Origin: JAAYPI01 sp963668615
GTDB taxonomy: Bacteria > Bacteroidota > Bacteroidia > Bacteroidales > Paludibacteraceae
Length of the DNA: 64,000 nt
Reading direction: 5' to 3'
NCBI GenBank assembly: GCA_963668615.2
Contig: CAXXCL010000003.1
Coordinates: 558,001 to 622,000 of the forward strand
In this document: one piece after another, positions 36,144 to 44,995 of the stretch
How the letters are laid out: each line of letters starts with the position of its first letter
How positions within the stretch are numbered: the first letter of the stretch is position 1
The notes under the pieces: generated by a model
The model's input: the letters and a program-made list of their open reading frames with translations, nothing else
What the model was told of the DNA's origin: nothing
The model's database searches: none
Made by a program: the position numbers and the translations under genes

Positions 36144-37967
36144 ATGTCCGATATTATTCATTTACTTCCCGATTCTGTTGCTAATCAAATAGCAGCCGGA
36201 GAGGTTATACAACGTCCTGCTTCAGTAGTAAAGGAGCTGATGGAAAATTCTATCGATGCGGGAGCTACGACCATAAATGTTATAATTAAGGATGCCGGAA
36301 GGACACTAATACAAGTGATAGATAATGGCAAAGGAATGTCTGAAATGGACGCTCGTATGTCCTTTGAACGACACGCCACTTCGAAGATAAAAAACTCAAA
36401 CGACTTATTCAGCTTAAAATCAATGGGGTTCAGGGGAGAAGCGTTGGCTTCCATTGCTGCGGTTGCTCAAGTCGAGTTACGCACGAAAAAAGAATCAGAC
36501 GAATTAGGTACATGCATCTGCATCGAGGGTTCAACAGTTGAAAAACAAGAGACGATTGCATGTACAAATGGCACCAATTTCATGGTAAAAAATTTGTTTT
36601 TCAATGTTCCTGCTCGTCGTAAATTTTTAAAATCGCAAGAAACCGAATTTCGTAATATTATCACCGTTTTTGAACAAATTACATTGGTATATCCTAACAT
36701 TGCCTTTTCACTTACTCATAATGGTAACGATATTTTTCAATTACCGGTTTCCAACCATCGATTACGTATTTTAGCACTTTTAGGAAAAAAAATCAACCAA
36801 CAATTACTCAACATTGAAGTTGATACAGAATTGATAAAAATTTCAGGATTTATTGGCAAACCTGAATTCGCACAAAAACGAAATTCAAATCAATATTTCT
36901 TTGTAAATGGACGTTATATTCAACATCCATATTTTGCAAAAGCTGTAAGTATGGCCTATAACCACTTACTTCCGGCGGATATGCGACCATCATTTTTTAT
37001 TTATTTTGAAATCAATCCATCATCCATTGATGTAAATATCCACCCCACAAAAACAGAAGTAAAGTTCGAGAATGAACAAGCTATTTTTCCCATTTTATCA
37101 GCTTCTGTGAGGGAAGCATTAGGAAAATCAAATGCTATTCCACCCATTGATTTTGACCAAGAAAATGCTCCTGAAATACCCATTTTGGGGAAAACAGAGT
37201 ATGTGGCTCCTCCAAAATTATCATTTAATCCTAACTATAACCCATTTAAACAGAATTCGCCAAAAGAGAAATCAAGTTCTTCCTACCGCTGGGAACAATT
37301 ATACGAAGGTTTTGAAAAACAAAAACCCGATGAAAGAGAAGAAAACGAATCTCTTTTTGTGGAAATTCCTCAGCATGAACAACTTACCATTAATCATGAA
37401 ATAGAAAAGACTCCACTCTTCTTGCAAATTCATAACAAATATATTGTTTGCACCACAGAATCCGGCATTGCTTTTATCGACCAGCAAAGAGCACATACAC
37501 AGGTGTTATACGAAATGTATTTAACTTATATTGAAAGTAAAAAAGGCTTATCACAACAATTGCTTTTTCCCGAAATATTGGAATTAAACCCATCGGAATT
37601 GATTGTTTTTGAAGAAATTAGGGAAGATTTGGAATTTGCGGGATTTTCAATGGAAGACTTTGGAAAGAACGCTTTTAAAATAAATGGCATTCCATCACAA
37701 CTGAACCCCGGTACCTGCATCGATTTACTAAAAGAAACCATTCAATCAGCGAAGGAATTGCCAAGTAACATCAAAGAAAATATCAGACAAAATATAGCTT
37801 CATCGTTAGCAAAAAAAACGGCCATCGGTTCAGGGAAGAGTATGACCAAAGAAGAAATGAGTGACCTAATCAATAAACTTTTTGCATGCAAAAACTATCA
37901 ACACACTTCTGAAGGGAAAAAAATAATAACAATAATAACAAATACTGAAATAGAAAAGATGTTCTAA
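36144..37967 (+). CDS. mutL: DNA mismatch repair protein MutL
   Basis: A 607-residue GHKL ATPase linking mismatch recognition by MutS to strand removal. N-terminal ATP-binding motifs are intact: ELMENSIDAGA, DNGKGM and GFRGEAL. A low-complexity linker covers about 345-425. In the C-terminal domain the metal-dependent endonuclease motif DQHAxxExxxxE reads DQQRAHTQVLYE, losing the His and the first Glu, and the CPHGRP motif near the end is absent. This copy therefore probably cannot nick DNA itself, unlike MutL of most bacteria lacking MutH. The gene follows xth by 28 bases. Confidence 0.95.
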   Translation: MSDIIHLLPDSVANQIAAGEVIQRPASVVKELMENSIDAGATTINVIIKDAGRTLIQVIDNGKGMSEMDARMSFERHATSKIKNSNDLFSLKSMGFRGEALASIAAVAQVELRTKKESDELGTCICIEGSTVEKQETIACTNGTNFMVKNLFFNVPARRKFLKSQETEFRNIITVFEQITLVYPNIAFSLTHNGNDIFQLPVSNHRLRILALLGKKINQQLLNIEVDTELIKISGFIGKPEFAQKRNSNQYFFVNGRYIQHPYFAKAVSMAYNHLLPADMRPSFFIYFEINPSSIDVNIHPTKTEVKFENEQAIFPILSASVREALGKSNAIPPIDFDQENAPEIPILGKTEYVAPPKLSFNPNYNPFKQNSPKEKSSSSYRWEQLYEGFEKQKPDEREENESLFVEIPQHEQLTINHEIEKTPLFLQIHNKYIVCTTESGIAFIDQQRAHTQVLYEMYLTYIESKKGLSQQLLFPEILELNPSELIVFEEIREDLEFAGFSMEDFGKNAFKINGIPSQLNPGTCIDLLKETIQSAKELPSNIKENIRQNIASSLAKKTAIGSGKSMTKEEMSDLINKLFACKNYQHTSEGKKIITIITNTEIEKMF

Positions 37968-37970
37968 TCT

Positions 37971-37994
37971 TTTCTATTTTCACAAAAATAGAAA
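37971..37994. other. A+T-rich inverted repeat between mutL and gltX
   Basis: TTTCTATTTT and AAAATAGAAA flank a short loop a few bases after the mutL stop. The stem is almost all A-T and lacks a T tail in the direction of mutL, so a terminator role is doubtful. Confidence 0.25.
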
Positions 37995-38018
37995 TACAAA
38001 GTAAAACAATACATAGAA

Positions 38019-39533
38019 ATGACTAAAGTTAGAGTTCGCTTTGCCCCATCTCCCACAGGAGCATTGCACATAGGTGGAGTTCGTACGGCATTATATAATT
38101 ACCTGTTTGCAAAACAACATGGAGGGGATATGCTACTTCGTATTGAAGATACTGACAGTAGCCGGTTTGTTCCGGGTGCGGAAAAATATATCATTGAAGC
38201 GTTCGAATGGTTAGGTATTAAATTTGATGAAGGTGTATCTTGCGGAGGAAAACACGCTCCTTACCGTCAAAGTGAACGCAAAGAAATTTACAAACAATAT
38301 GTAAAACAACTGCTCGATGCCAATTTGGCTTATGTAGCTTTTGACACTCCCGAAACATTGGATAAAAAGCGTCAGGGGGTAGCGAATTTTCAATACGATG
38401 CATCTACTCGTATGCAAATGTGTAACTCATTGACTTTATCTAAAGATGAAGTCAATACACGCATCAACAACGGCGACCATTATGTGATAAGAATTAAGAT
38501 TGAGCCAAACGAAAATATCAAAGTTAATGATCTGATTCGTGGTGAAGTTTGCATCAACTCTTCTGTCCTAGACGATAAAGTGCTTTATAAATCAGCAGAC
38601 GAATTACCGACCTATCACTTAGCGAATGTGGTTGATGACCATTTGATGGAAATTTCTCACGTTATTCGTGGCGAGGAATGGTTACCATCAGCTCCATTGC
38701 ATGTGCTGCTGTATCGTTATTTCGGTTGGGAACAAACCATGCCTCAATTTGCTCATTTACCTTTGTTGTTAAAACCTGATGGAAACGGCAAACTAAGCAA
38801 ACGTGATGGTGACAGATTAGGATTCCCTGTTTTTCCGTTACAATGGACAGACCCAAAAACAGGAGATATTTCATCAGGATATCGTGAAGCTGGATATTTT
38901 CCTGAAGCTGTTGTGAATTTCCTAGCTCTTTTGGGCTGGAATCCCGGAACCGAACAAGAGATATTTTCTATGCAGGAATTAATCAATACTTTCTCTCTTG
39001 AAAGAGTAAGCAAAAGTGGTGCAAAATTCGATTTTGAAAAAGGAAAATGGTTTAACCATCATTATCTTATTGGAAAGTCCAACGCTGAACTATGCTCATA
39101 TTTCATGCCAATTGTAAAAGAAAAAAACATCACCGTTTCAACTGAGAAATTAGCTAAAATCATCGGATTGATAAAAGAACGTGCCAACTTTATTGCGGAT
39201 TTTTGGGAACAATCGTCTTTTTTCTTTATTGCACCCATGTCATACGACGAAAAAGCCGTTCAGAAACGTTGGAAAGAAAATACTTCTGCAATATTGACCG
39301 AATTAATTGAGGTGCTTAATGAAATATCTGATTTTAGTAATACAGAAGCTTGTGAAGAAGCAATTAAAGGATGGGCGGAAGAAAAAGGCTACGGCTTGGG
39401 TGCCGTGATGAATCCATTCCGATTGGCATTAGTTGGTGAACTCAAAGGTCCACACTTATTTGACATAACGGCAATTATCGGAAAAGGAGAAACCATAAAA
39501 AGAGTACAAAACGCTATCGAAACCTTGAAATAA
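38019..39533 (+). CDS. gltX: Glutamyl-tRNA synthetase
   Basis: Class I aminoacyl-tRNA synthetase of 504 residues that charges tRNA-Glu. The ATP-binding HIGH-type motif reads HIGG (17-20, within SPTGALHIGGVRTAL), and the KMSKS-type loop reads KLSKRDG (about 258-264). The rest follows the bacterial discriminating type, with a helical anticodon-binding region at the C-terminus. The adjacent waaA start follows the stop with no gap, so translation is probably coupled. Confidence 0.96.
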   Translation: MTKVRVRFAPSPTGALHIGGVRTALYNYLFAKQHGGDMLLRIEDTDSSRFVPGAEKYIIEAFEWLGIKFDEGVSCGGKHAPYRQSERKEIYKQYVKQLLDANLAYVAFDTPETLDKKRQGVANFQYDASTRMQMCNSLTLSKDEVNTRINNGDHYVIRIKIEPNENIKVNDLIRGEVCINSSVLDDKVLYKSADELPTYHLANVVDDHLMEISHVIRGEEWLPSAPLHVLLYRYFGWEQTMPQFAHLPLLLKPDGNGKLSKRDGDRLGFPVFPLQWTDPKTGDISSGYREAGYFPEAVVNFLALLGWNPGTEQEIFSMQELINTFSLERVSKSGAKFDFEKGKWFNHHYLIGKSNAELCSYFMPIVKEKNITVSTEKLAKIIGLIKERANFIADFWEQSSFFFIAPMSYDEKAVQKRWKENTSAILTELIEVLNEISDFSNTEACEEAIKGWAEEKGYGLGAVMNPFRLALVGELKGPHLFDITAIIGKGETIKRVQNAIETLK

Positions 39534-40754
39534 ATGATTATTTTATATTCCTTTTTTATTCAGCTTTATGCTTGGGCTATCAGAATAACGGGTCTTTTCT
39601 CGCAAAAAGCCAAATTACTTGCAAAAGGGCAAAACAACAGTTTTACTATTCTATCTGAAAAAATTAGTGACAAAAATCGTTATATTTGGGTTCATGCAGC
39701 CTCCTTAGGCGAATTTGAACAAGGACGTCCGATTATTGAAGCCATAAAAAAAGAACAACCGGAATATAAAATAGTCCTTACTTTTTTTTCTCCATCAGGA
39801 TATGAAATTCGCAAAAATTATTCGATGGCTGATATTGTCTGTTACTTGCCAATGGACAAAAAATCCAATGCAAAGAAATTCATTAAACTTATAAAACCGG
39901 AAAAAGCAATATTCATCAAATACGAGTTTTGGGCTAATTATTTGTTGACATTAAAGAAAAATAATATCCCGACATACATCGTTTCTGCTATTTTCAGGGA
40001 AAAACAATTGTTTTTCAAATCGTATGCAGGTTGGTACAGAAATTTGTTGACTTGTTTTTCTCATATTTTTGTTCAAGACAAACATTCGAAAGAATTACTT
40101 GATAAATTTAATATCAAAAACGTGACGATTTCGGGCGATACGCGTTTTGATCGGGTAACCAACATTGCCTCAAATGCAAAAGAATTGCCCCTAATAGAAT
40201 CTTTCAAAGGTGGAAATCAAGTAATTGTGGCAGGTAGTTCGTGGGAACCTGATGAAAAATTATTGTTCGAATATTTCAACAATAACAATGTTAAATTGAT
40301 TATTGCTCCTCACGAAACTCAACCAGAAAGAATCAAAAGTATTCTGAAAAAAACAAACAAAAATATTGCTTTATATTCTGAACAAAACAAACAAAAATTC
40401 GAATCGGCTGATTGCTTAATCATTGATTGCATCGGTATATTATCGTCCATTTACAGATACGCAGATATTGCTTATATTGGGGGGGGATTTGGTATTGGCA
40501 TACACAATGTTTTGGAAGCGGCAGTTTATGGAACACCTGTAATTTTCGGTCCGAATTATGCTCGATTCAAAGAAGCTAATGATCTGGTAAATAGGCAAGG
40601 AGGTTTTTCCGTACAAAATTGTGAAGAATTAACTGTTTTATTAAATCGATTCTTAACAGAAAAAAACTTTTTGGCAGAAACTTCAAAAAAAGCATCCGGC
40701 TACATTAAGGAAAATGTAGGAGCAACTGAATTATTTATGAGGAATATATTCTAA
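39534..40754 (+). CDS. waaA: 3-deoxy-D-manno-octulosonic acid transferase WaaA
   Basis: Inner-membrane-attached glycosyltransferase (406 residues) that adds Kdo to lipid A precursor, the first core step of lipopolysaccharide. One N-terminal membrane anchor is followed by the signature VHAASLGEFEQGRPI, the KYEFWANYL segment and GGGFGIGIHNVLEAA in the C-terminal half. Length is normal. It starts directly at the gltX stop (TAAATG). Together with the LptF/G-type permease it shows the organism makes an LPS outer membrane. Confidence 0.95.
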   Translation: MIILYSFFIQLYAWAIRITGLFSQKAKLLAKGQNNSFTILSEKISDKNRYIWVHAASLGEFEQGRPIIEAIKKEQPEYKIVLTFFSPSGYEIRKNYSMADIVCYLPMDKKSNAKKFIKLIKPEKAIFIKYEFWANYLLTLKKNNIPTYIVSAIFREKQLFFKSYAGWYRNLLTCFSHIFVQDKHSKELLDKFNIKNVTISGDTRFDRVTNIASNAKELPLIESFKGGNQVIVAGSSWEPDEKLLFEYFNNNNVKLIIAPHETQPERIKSILKKTNKNIALYSEQNKQKFESADCLIIDCIGILSSIYRYADIAYIGGGFGIGIHNVLEAAVYGTPVIFGPNYARFKEANDLVNRQGGFSVQNCEELTVLLNRFLTEKNFLAETSKKASGYIKENVGATELFMRNIF

Positions 40755-40778
40755 TAAACATATCTCTTGAGAAACACT

Positions 40779-42293
40779 ATGAGAACAAAATATTTTTTCG
40801 GGATGCTTATTTCGCTGCTGTTGTGCTGTACGTCTTTTGTAGCACAAGAGCCTCCCAAACGCGAGTTTAGGGGAGTGTGGATGCACACGGTATTCAACGA
40901 GGATTACCCCAAAATGAACAGCAATGAAATAAAAGAATACCTCATTAAACGATTAGATGAATACCAAGCATTGGGTATCAATGTTGTTATTTTTCAGGTT
41001 CGCCCGGAAGGTGATGCTTTTTATAAATCATCATACGAACCTTGGAGTCGTTACCTAACCGGAACACAAGGAAAAGCACCATCGCCGTTTTTCGACCCGA
41101 TGGAATTTCTTATATCAGAATGTCATAAACGAGGAATGGAATTTCATGCGTGGGTAAATCCTTATAGAGCATCTGCCAGCAAGAAAAATCCGATGTGCGA
41201 AAGCAATCTTTACAAAAGAAAACGCTATTTATTTGCGATCTACGGTGATCAAATATTTTTCAACCCCGGAATACCCGAAAATAGAACATACTTTTGTTCC
41301 GTAATTAAAGACATTGTCTCAAGATATGACGTCGATGCCATTCATATGGACGATTATTTCTATCCTTATCCGCTAAAAGGATTGGAATTTCCAGACACAG
41401 ATGAATTCAAAAAATACGGAGTAAAAACAGGAGAATTTAGCCCAAATCAAAAAAAAGAGTGGAGAAGAAATAATGTAAGTCTACTTATCAAAGAGGTTAG
41501 TGAAACTATTAAAAAAGAAAAGCCTTGGGTAAAATTCGGGATTAGTCCTTTTGGTATCTATAGAAATAAAAGGGATTGGAATGGCGGTAGTAATACGAAA
41601 GGATTATCCAATTATGATGACTTGTATGCCGACATCCTGTTATGGATGAAAAATGGTTGGATAGACTATAATATTCCCCAAGTTTATTGGGAAATTGGTC
41701 ATAAATTGGCTGATTATGAAACGTTGGTATCATGGTGGAGTGAGAACAGCTACAATACTCATTTGTATATTGGTCAAGACGTGGAACGCACAATGAACAC
41801 ACCGGATAAAAAATATAACCAAACGAATCAGTTGGAACGAAAAATGTTGTTGACAAGACAAACAGACAACGTATTAGGAAACTGCTTTTGGAGTGGAGAT
41901 TATCTGCTAAGAAACAAGGCATTCAAGGATAGTATGAAAGCTAATTACCATAAAGACATAGCCCTTGTCCCTGTCATCAAAAGCATTGATAGTATTCCGC
42001 CAAAACCTGTCTATGATGTTGAATATTCTTTTATGGGGAAAGACCCTAAAATCGTATGGAAAGTTCAAAAAGCGACAAATGAAATGGATAAAGCATTTTA
42101 TTTTTGTGTATATGCTTTTGAAGAAAACGAAGAAATGAATATAAAAAACCCTGCCAAGCTTGTAAAGATAGTCCACACAAACGAATATATTTTACCGGAA
42201 AATGAACGTTCAATGTGCTACAAATACGTAATCACAGCATTGGATAGACTCGAAAATGAAAGTGAACCAAGCAAACCGTTGTTCGTAGATTAA
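40779..42293 (+). CDS. Secreted GHL10-type glycoside hydrolase (DUF187)
   Basis: A 504-residue exported protein. A signal peptide (about 1-22, ending near FVAQ) precedes a domain opening with REFRGVWMHTVFN, the typical start of the GHL10 family of TIM-barrel glycosidases. DAIHMDDYFYPYP and DWNGGSNTKGLSNYDDLYADI lie in the catalytic part. The C-terminal 100 residues look like a fibronectin type III-like domain. The substrate is not known; family members occur in wall and polysaccharide contexts. The ATG at 40779 begins the signal peptide; an upstream TTG is less likely. Confidence 0.85.
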   Translation: MRTKYFFGMLISLLLCCTSFVAQEPPKREFRGVWMHTVFNEDYPKMNSNEIKEYLIKRLDEYQALGINVVIFQVRPEGDAFYKSSYEPWSRYLTGTQGKAPSPFFDPMEFLISECHKRGMEFHAWVNPYRASASKKNPMCESNLYKRKRYLFAIYGDQIFFNPGIPENRTYFCSVIKDIVSRYDVDAIHMDDYFYPYPLKGLEFPDTDEFKKYGVKTGEFSPNQKKEWRRNNVSLLIKEVSETIKKEKPWVKFGISPFGIYRNKRDWNGGSNTKGLSNYDDLYADILLWMKNGWIDYNIPQVYWEIGHKLADYETLVSWWSENSYNTHLYIGQDVERTMNTPDKKYNQTNQLERKMLLTRQTDNVLGNCFWSGDYLLRNKAFKDSMKANYHKDIALVPVIKSIDSIPPKPVYDVEYSFMGKDPKIVWKVQKATNEMDKAFYFCVYAFEENEEMNIKNPAKLVKIVHTNEYILPENERSMCYKYVITALDRLENESEPSKPLFVD

Positions 42294-42339
42294 CAAAAAA
42301 AGAGTCACTCCTTTTGGGTATTTCTGAACAATAAGTTTT

Positions 42340-42347
42340 TATATTTG
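42340..42347 (+). promoter_or_regulatory. -7 box of the hemerythrin-regulator pair
   Basis: TATATTTG matches TAnnTTTG, 36 bases before the start at 42383. Confidence 0.5.
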
Positions 42348-42382
42348 CCGTGATGCTAATGTAAACCGAAACAAAAACTACC

Positions 42383-43081
42383 ATGACTTCTTATAATGAA
42401 AACCAAAAAATAGCCGAAATAGTAGCCGATAACTACAATCAGATTGTGCTTTTGGAACATTTTGGTATACCTTTGGTTGTGCAAGAGCAAACAGTCAAGG
42501 ACATTTGCAAAAAATACAGATTAAGCACTGAACTGTTTCTAACATTTGCTCGGTTGTTCAATAATGAAAAAATTACTCACGCCACACATTTCGACGAAAA
42601 GGATATCCATTGCATTATTTTGTATCTTACGAACTGCCACCAATATTATTTACAAGAAAAAGTCCCTAAAATAGTAGATGCCGTAAATTTGATAGTAAAA
42701 AACAATCAGAATGCGGGCACCACCTTGTTGAGTAAATTTGTCGATGAATACATTGAAGAAATAACAGAACATTTTGCCTACGAAAATGATATTGTATTTC
42801 CTTACATAACAGCATTGGCAAAGGGGGAAAAAACCGGCAGTGCATACAGTGTAATCGAATACAAACATCACCATAGCAATATCGACGATAAATTGGTTGA
42901 TATCAAAAACTTACTGATAAAATACTTGCCTTTTGAAGACAAAGAGCATCTACGTCGCAATTTATTAGCAAGCCTATTTGAATTAGAATACGATCTCAAA
43001 ATTCATTCCCATATTGAGGATGTTATTCTTATTCCATTGGTAGAAAACTACGAACAAAAGCAAATCTGTTCTAAGTCATGA
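42383..43081 (+). CDS. Hemerythrin-domain protein, RIC/ScdA-like
   Basis: A 232-residue cytoplasmic protein. Residues about 80-225 form a hemerythrin four-helix bundle with a full di-iron ligand set: His86, His130-x3-Glu134, His in 162-164, and His208-x4-Asp213. The N-terminal 60 residues resemble the ScdA_N/DUF542 region of RIC proteins (YtfE, ScdA), which repair iron-sulfur clusters after nitrosative or oxidative damage, but lack the cysteine pair expected there. It overlaps the following LuxR-type gene by four bases and has its own promoter. A role in sensing or repair involving O2, NO or iron is inferred, not shown. Confidence 0.85.
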   Translation: MTSYNENQKIAEIVADNYNQIVLLEHFGIPLVVQEQTVKDICKKYRLSTELFLTFARLFNNEKITHATHFDEKDIHCIILYLTNCHQYYLQEKVPKIVDAVNLIVKNNQNAGTTLLSKFVDEYIEEITEHFAYENDIVFPYITALAKGEKTGSAYSVIEYKHHHSNIDDKLVDIKNLLIKYLPFEDKEHLRRNLLASLFELEYDLKIHSHIEDVILIPLVENYEQKQICSKS

Positions 43082-43671
43082 AAACCAACGTTCTTATAAT
43101 AGAAGAGTATCCATTGCTATTTGAAGGTTTAAAAAAAATTCTGACAGATGGAAATAAAGATGTGATAATATGGTGGGCAAAATCAACCAAAAGTGCAGAG
43201 GTTATATTGGAAAAACAACACATTACTATTGTTATTGCCAATCCATTATTATTGAAAACGGAAGAATCTCTATTTTGTAAATTTAAAGATCATTTTGCCA
43301 ACGTTCGTTGGATTGCCTTTGTTCACGATTATGTACCAAATGACCAATTAAACACATTTGTAGCAACTCTGGAAATTGGACAAGAACCCTCTCTGATACG
43401 TTCTATTTTTCAGAAAGCTATTTTTGACAATAGAGAGGAACAACCCAAAGACAAATCGTCACACTTATCCGAAAGGGAAATTAATGTGCTTAAATTATTG
43501 ATAGATGGTTACTCCAATAAGGAAGTCGCCGACAAACTTTCCCTAAGTACTCATACCGTCATTTCCCACCGCAAAAACATCTCCATCAAAACCGGCATCA
43601 AATCGCTTGCAGGTCTTACCATTTACGCTATTCTGAATAACATCATCACCATCGAAAACGGAGAAGAATAA
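43078..43671 (+). CDS. LuxR-type regulator with a degenerate receiver domain
   Basis: A 197-residue protein with a receiver-like fold (about 1-115) and a LuxR/FixJ helix-turn-helix (about 128-185, LSEREINVLKLLIDGYSNKEVA). In the receiver the acidic pair is Glu9-Glu10 rather than Asp-Asp, and the phosphoacceptor position in ITIVIANP is Asn55, so phosphorylation is unlikely. Such pseudo-receivers respond to ligands or partners instead. The start codon lies inside the end of the hemerythrin gene (ATGA), which predicts coupled synthesis and makes the hemerythrin a candidate partner. Targets are unknown; the porin and feoAB genes downstream are reasonable candidates. Confidence 0.85.
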   Translation: MKTNVLIIEEYPLLFEGLKKILTDGNKDVIIWWAKSTKSAEVILEKQHITIVIANPLLLKTEESLFCKFKDHFANVRWIAFVHDYVPNDQLNTFVATLEIGQEPSLIRSIFQKAIFDNREEQPKDKSSHLSEREINVLKLLIDGYSNKEVADKLSLSTHTVISHRKNISIKTGIKSLAGLTIYAILNNIITIENGEE

Positions 43672-43750
43672 AAAAATTCTCCCTTCTTTTAGGGAATACT
43701 TTGCCGCAAAATCCTCATTTTGAGTGATTGTACGCCTTTTTCCTCGGTCG

Positions 43751-43758
43751 TACTTTTG
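43751..43758 (+). promoter_or_regulatory. -7 box of the OprB-like porin gene
   Basis: TACTTTTG matches TAnnTTTG, leaving a very short leader before the ATG at 43769. Confidence 0.5.
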
Positions 43759-43768
43759 CTTAAAAAAC

Positions 43769-44881
43769 ATGGAAAAGAAAATTTTACTCTCAAGCATGAT
43801 TTGCTTAACAGCACTGCGAGTGGTAGCAGTCGAAGAAGCACCGTTTACCTTTGAAGCATCCTATACAGGAGATGTAGTTACAAACACTTTAGGTGGTGTT
43901 GAAAAAGGAACATCATACCTTGGAAAAGGGGATATTGGTATATTGTTCGAAACAGAGAAAGCCAATTTTTGGAAAGGTGGTTCTTTTAAAATAGGAATAG
44001 AAAACACACACGGAGATTCGCCAAGTGCCAATTTAATTGGCGATTATATGGTAGCTAGCAATATTGAGGCAGGCAACCACACCTATTTGTCAGAATTGTG
44101 GTACACCCAAAAAATAGAAAAAATAACCTTACAGGCAGGTTTAATGAATTTGAATGCAACTTTCGCTGCTACAGACAATGCAAGTCTACTTGTCAATAGT
44201 GCTTTTGGTATCTCCCCCACTATTTCAGGAAATATGCACGTGCCAATTTTCCCTATGAACGGATTAGGTTTCGTTTTTGGTTTAGATATTAATAATCAAT
44301 TGAGTCTTTCAGCAGGAATTTATGATGGACAACTGACTGATTGGGATAAGAATCCTTACAATATACGCTGGCACGTAGATGAGAATGAATTCCTTGGCAT
44401 TTTGGAAACTCATTCAAGCTATAAACTTTTCTCGAGATTGTCCTCTGGTATAAAATTAGGTGGATATTATCGTCAAAATATTTCGACTGAAATGGAAACA
44501 TTTGAGAAAAACTATGGAATATATTTGAGTTATGAACAAGAAATTGTGCATACCGAGAAAGGTGTTAATTTGGACTTATTTACACAATTAGGGATAGCCC
44601 CTGCCTATCTTAACGAGAACAATATATATCTAGGTTTAGGCTGTCATACAATAAAATTTTGGTCAGCACGCCCCAATGACGAAGCCTCATTCGGTTTGGC
44701 AATGACACATTTTGGAAATAAACAGAAAACAGAAACAAACTTGGAAGTAACCTATCGTTTTCAGTTTTTACACAATATCTATTTACAACCTGATGTGCAA
44801 TATATTATTAACCCTGGAGGAACAGAGATGAAATTAGAGAATGCATTGGTAGCAATTGTACGGTTTGGTCTTGAATTTTAA
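43769..44881 (+). CDS. OprB-like carbohydrate porin
   Basis: A 370-residue outer-membrane protein with a signal peptide (about 1-19) followed by a beta-barrel pattern ending in VAIVRFGLEF, a C-terminal Phe typical of barrels. The central part (GDSPSANLIGDYMVASNIEAG, LWYTQKIEKITLQAGLMNLNATFA in pieces) matches the OprB family of carbohydrate-selective porins. The substrate is unknown. ATG at 43769 begins the signal peptide; a GTG at 43724 would add 15 odd residues and precede the promoter. It has its own promoter between the regulator and feoAB. Confidence 0.82.
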   Translation: MEKKILLSSMICLTALRVVAVEEAPFTFEASYTGDVVTNTLGGVEKGTSYLGKGDIGILFETEKANFWKGGSFKIGIENTHGDSPSANLIGDYMVASNIEAGNHTYLSELWYTQKIEKITLQAGLMNLNATFAATDNASLLVNSAFGISPTISGNMHVPIFPMNGLGFVFGLDINNQLSLSAGIYDGQLTDWDKNPYNIRWHVDENEFLGILETHSSYKLFSRLSSGIKLGGYYRQNISTEMETFEKNYGIYLSYEQEIVHTEKGVNLDLFTQLGIAPAYLNENNIYLGLGCHTIKFWSARPNDEASFGLAMTHFGNKQKTETNLEVTYRFQFLHNIYLQPDVQYIINPGGTEMKLENALVAIVRFGLEF

Positions 44882-44894
44882 ACCATTATTTTTT

Positions 44895-44915
44895 ATGACG
44901 AAGAAAGTCATTTTT
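44895..44915 (+). terminator. Weak terminator candidate after the porin gene
   Basis: ATGAC and GTCAT pair across a 7-base loop and are followed by TTTT. The stem is only five pairs, so the call is weak. Confidence 0.3.
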
Positions 44916-44953
44916 CATCATAAATAGGGATTGTTCAACCAAATTTGTCATCG

Positions 44954-44961
44954 TATTTTTG
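44954..44961 (+). promoter_or_regulatory. -7 box of feoAB
   Basis: TATTTTTG followed by GCA matches TAnnTTTG, 35 bases before the feoAB ATG. No clear Fur-box palindrome was seen. Confidence 0.5.
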
Positions 44962-44995
44962 CACAAGATAAATTAGAAATAAAAAACAACAATAT

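Noticed and set aside
43678..43700. Hairpin TCCCT/AGGGA after the LuxR-type gene
   Set aside because: No T tail on the plus strand; the T run lies on the minus strand where no gene ends.
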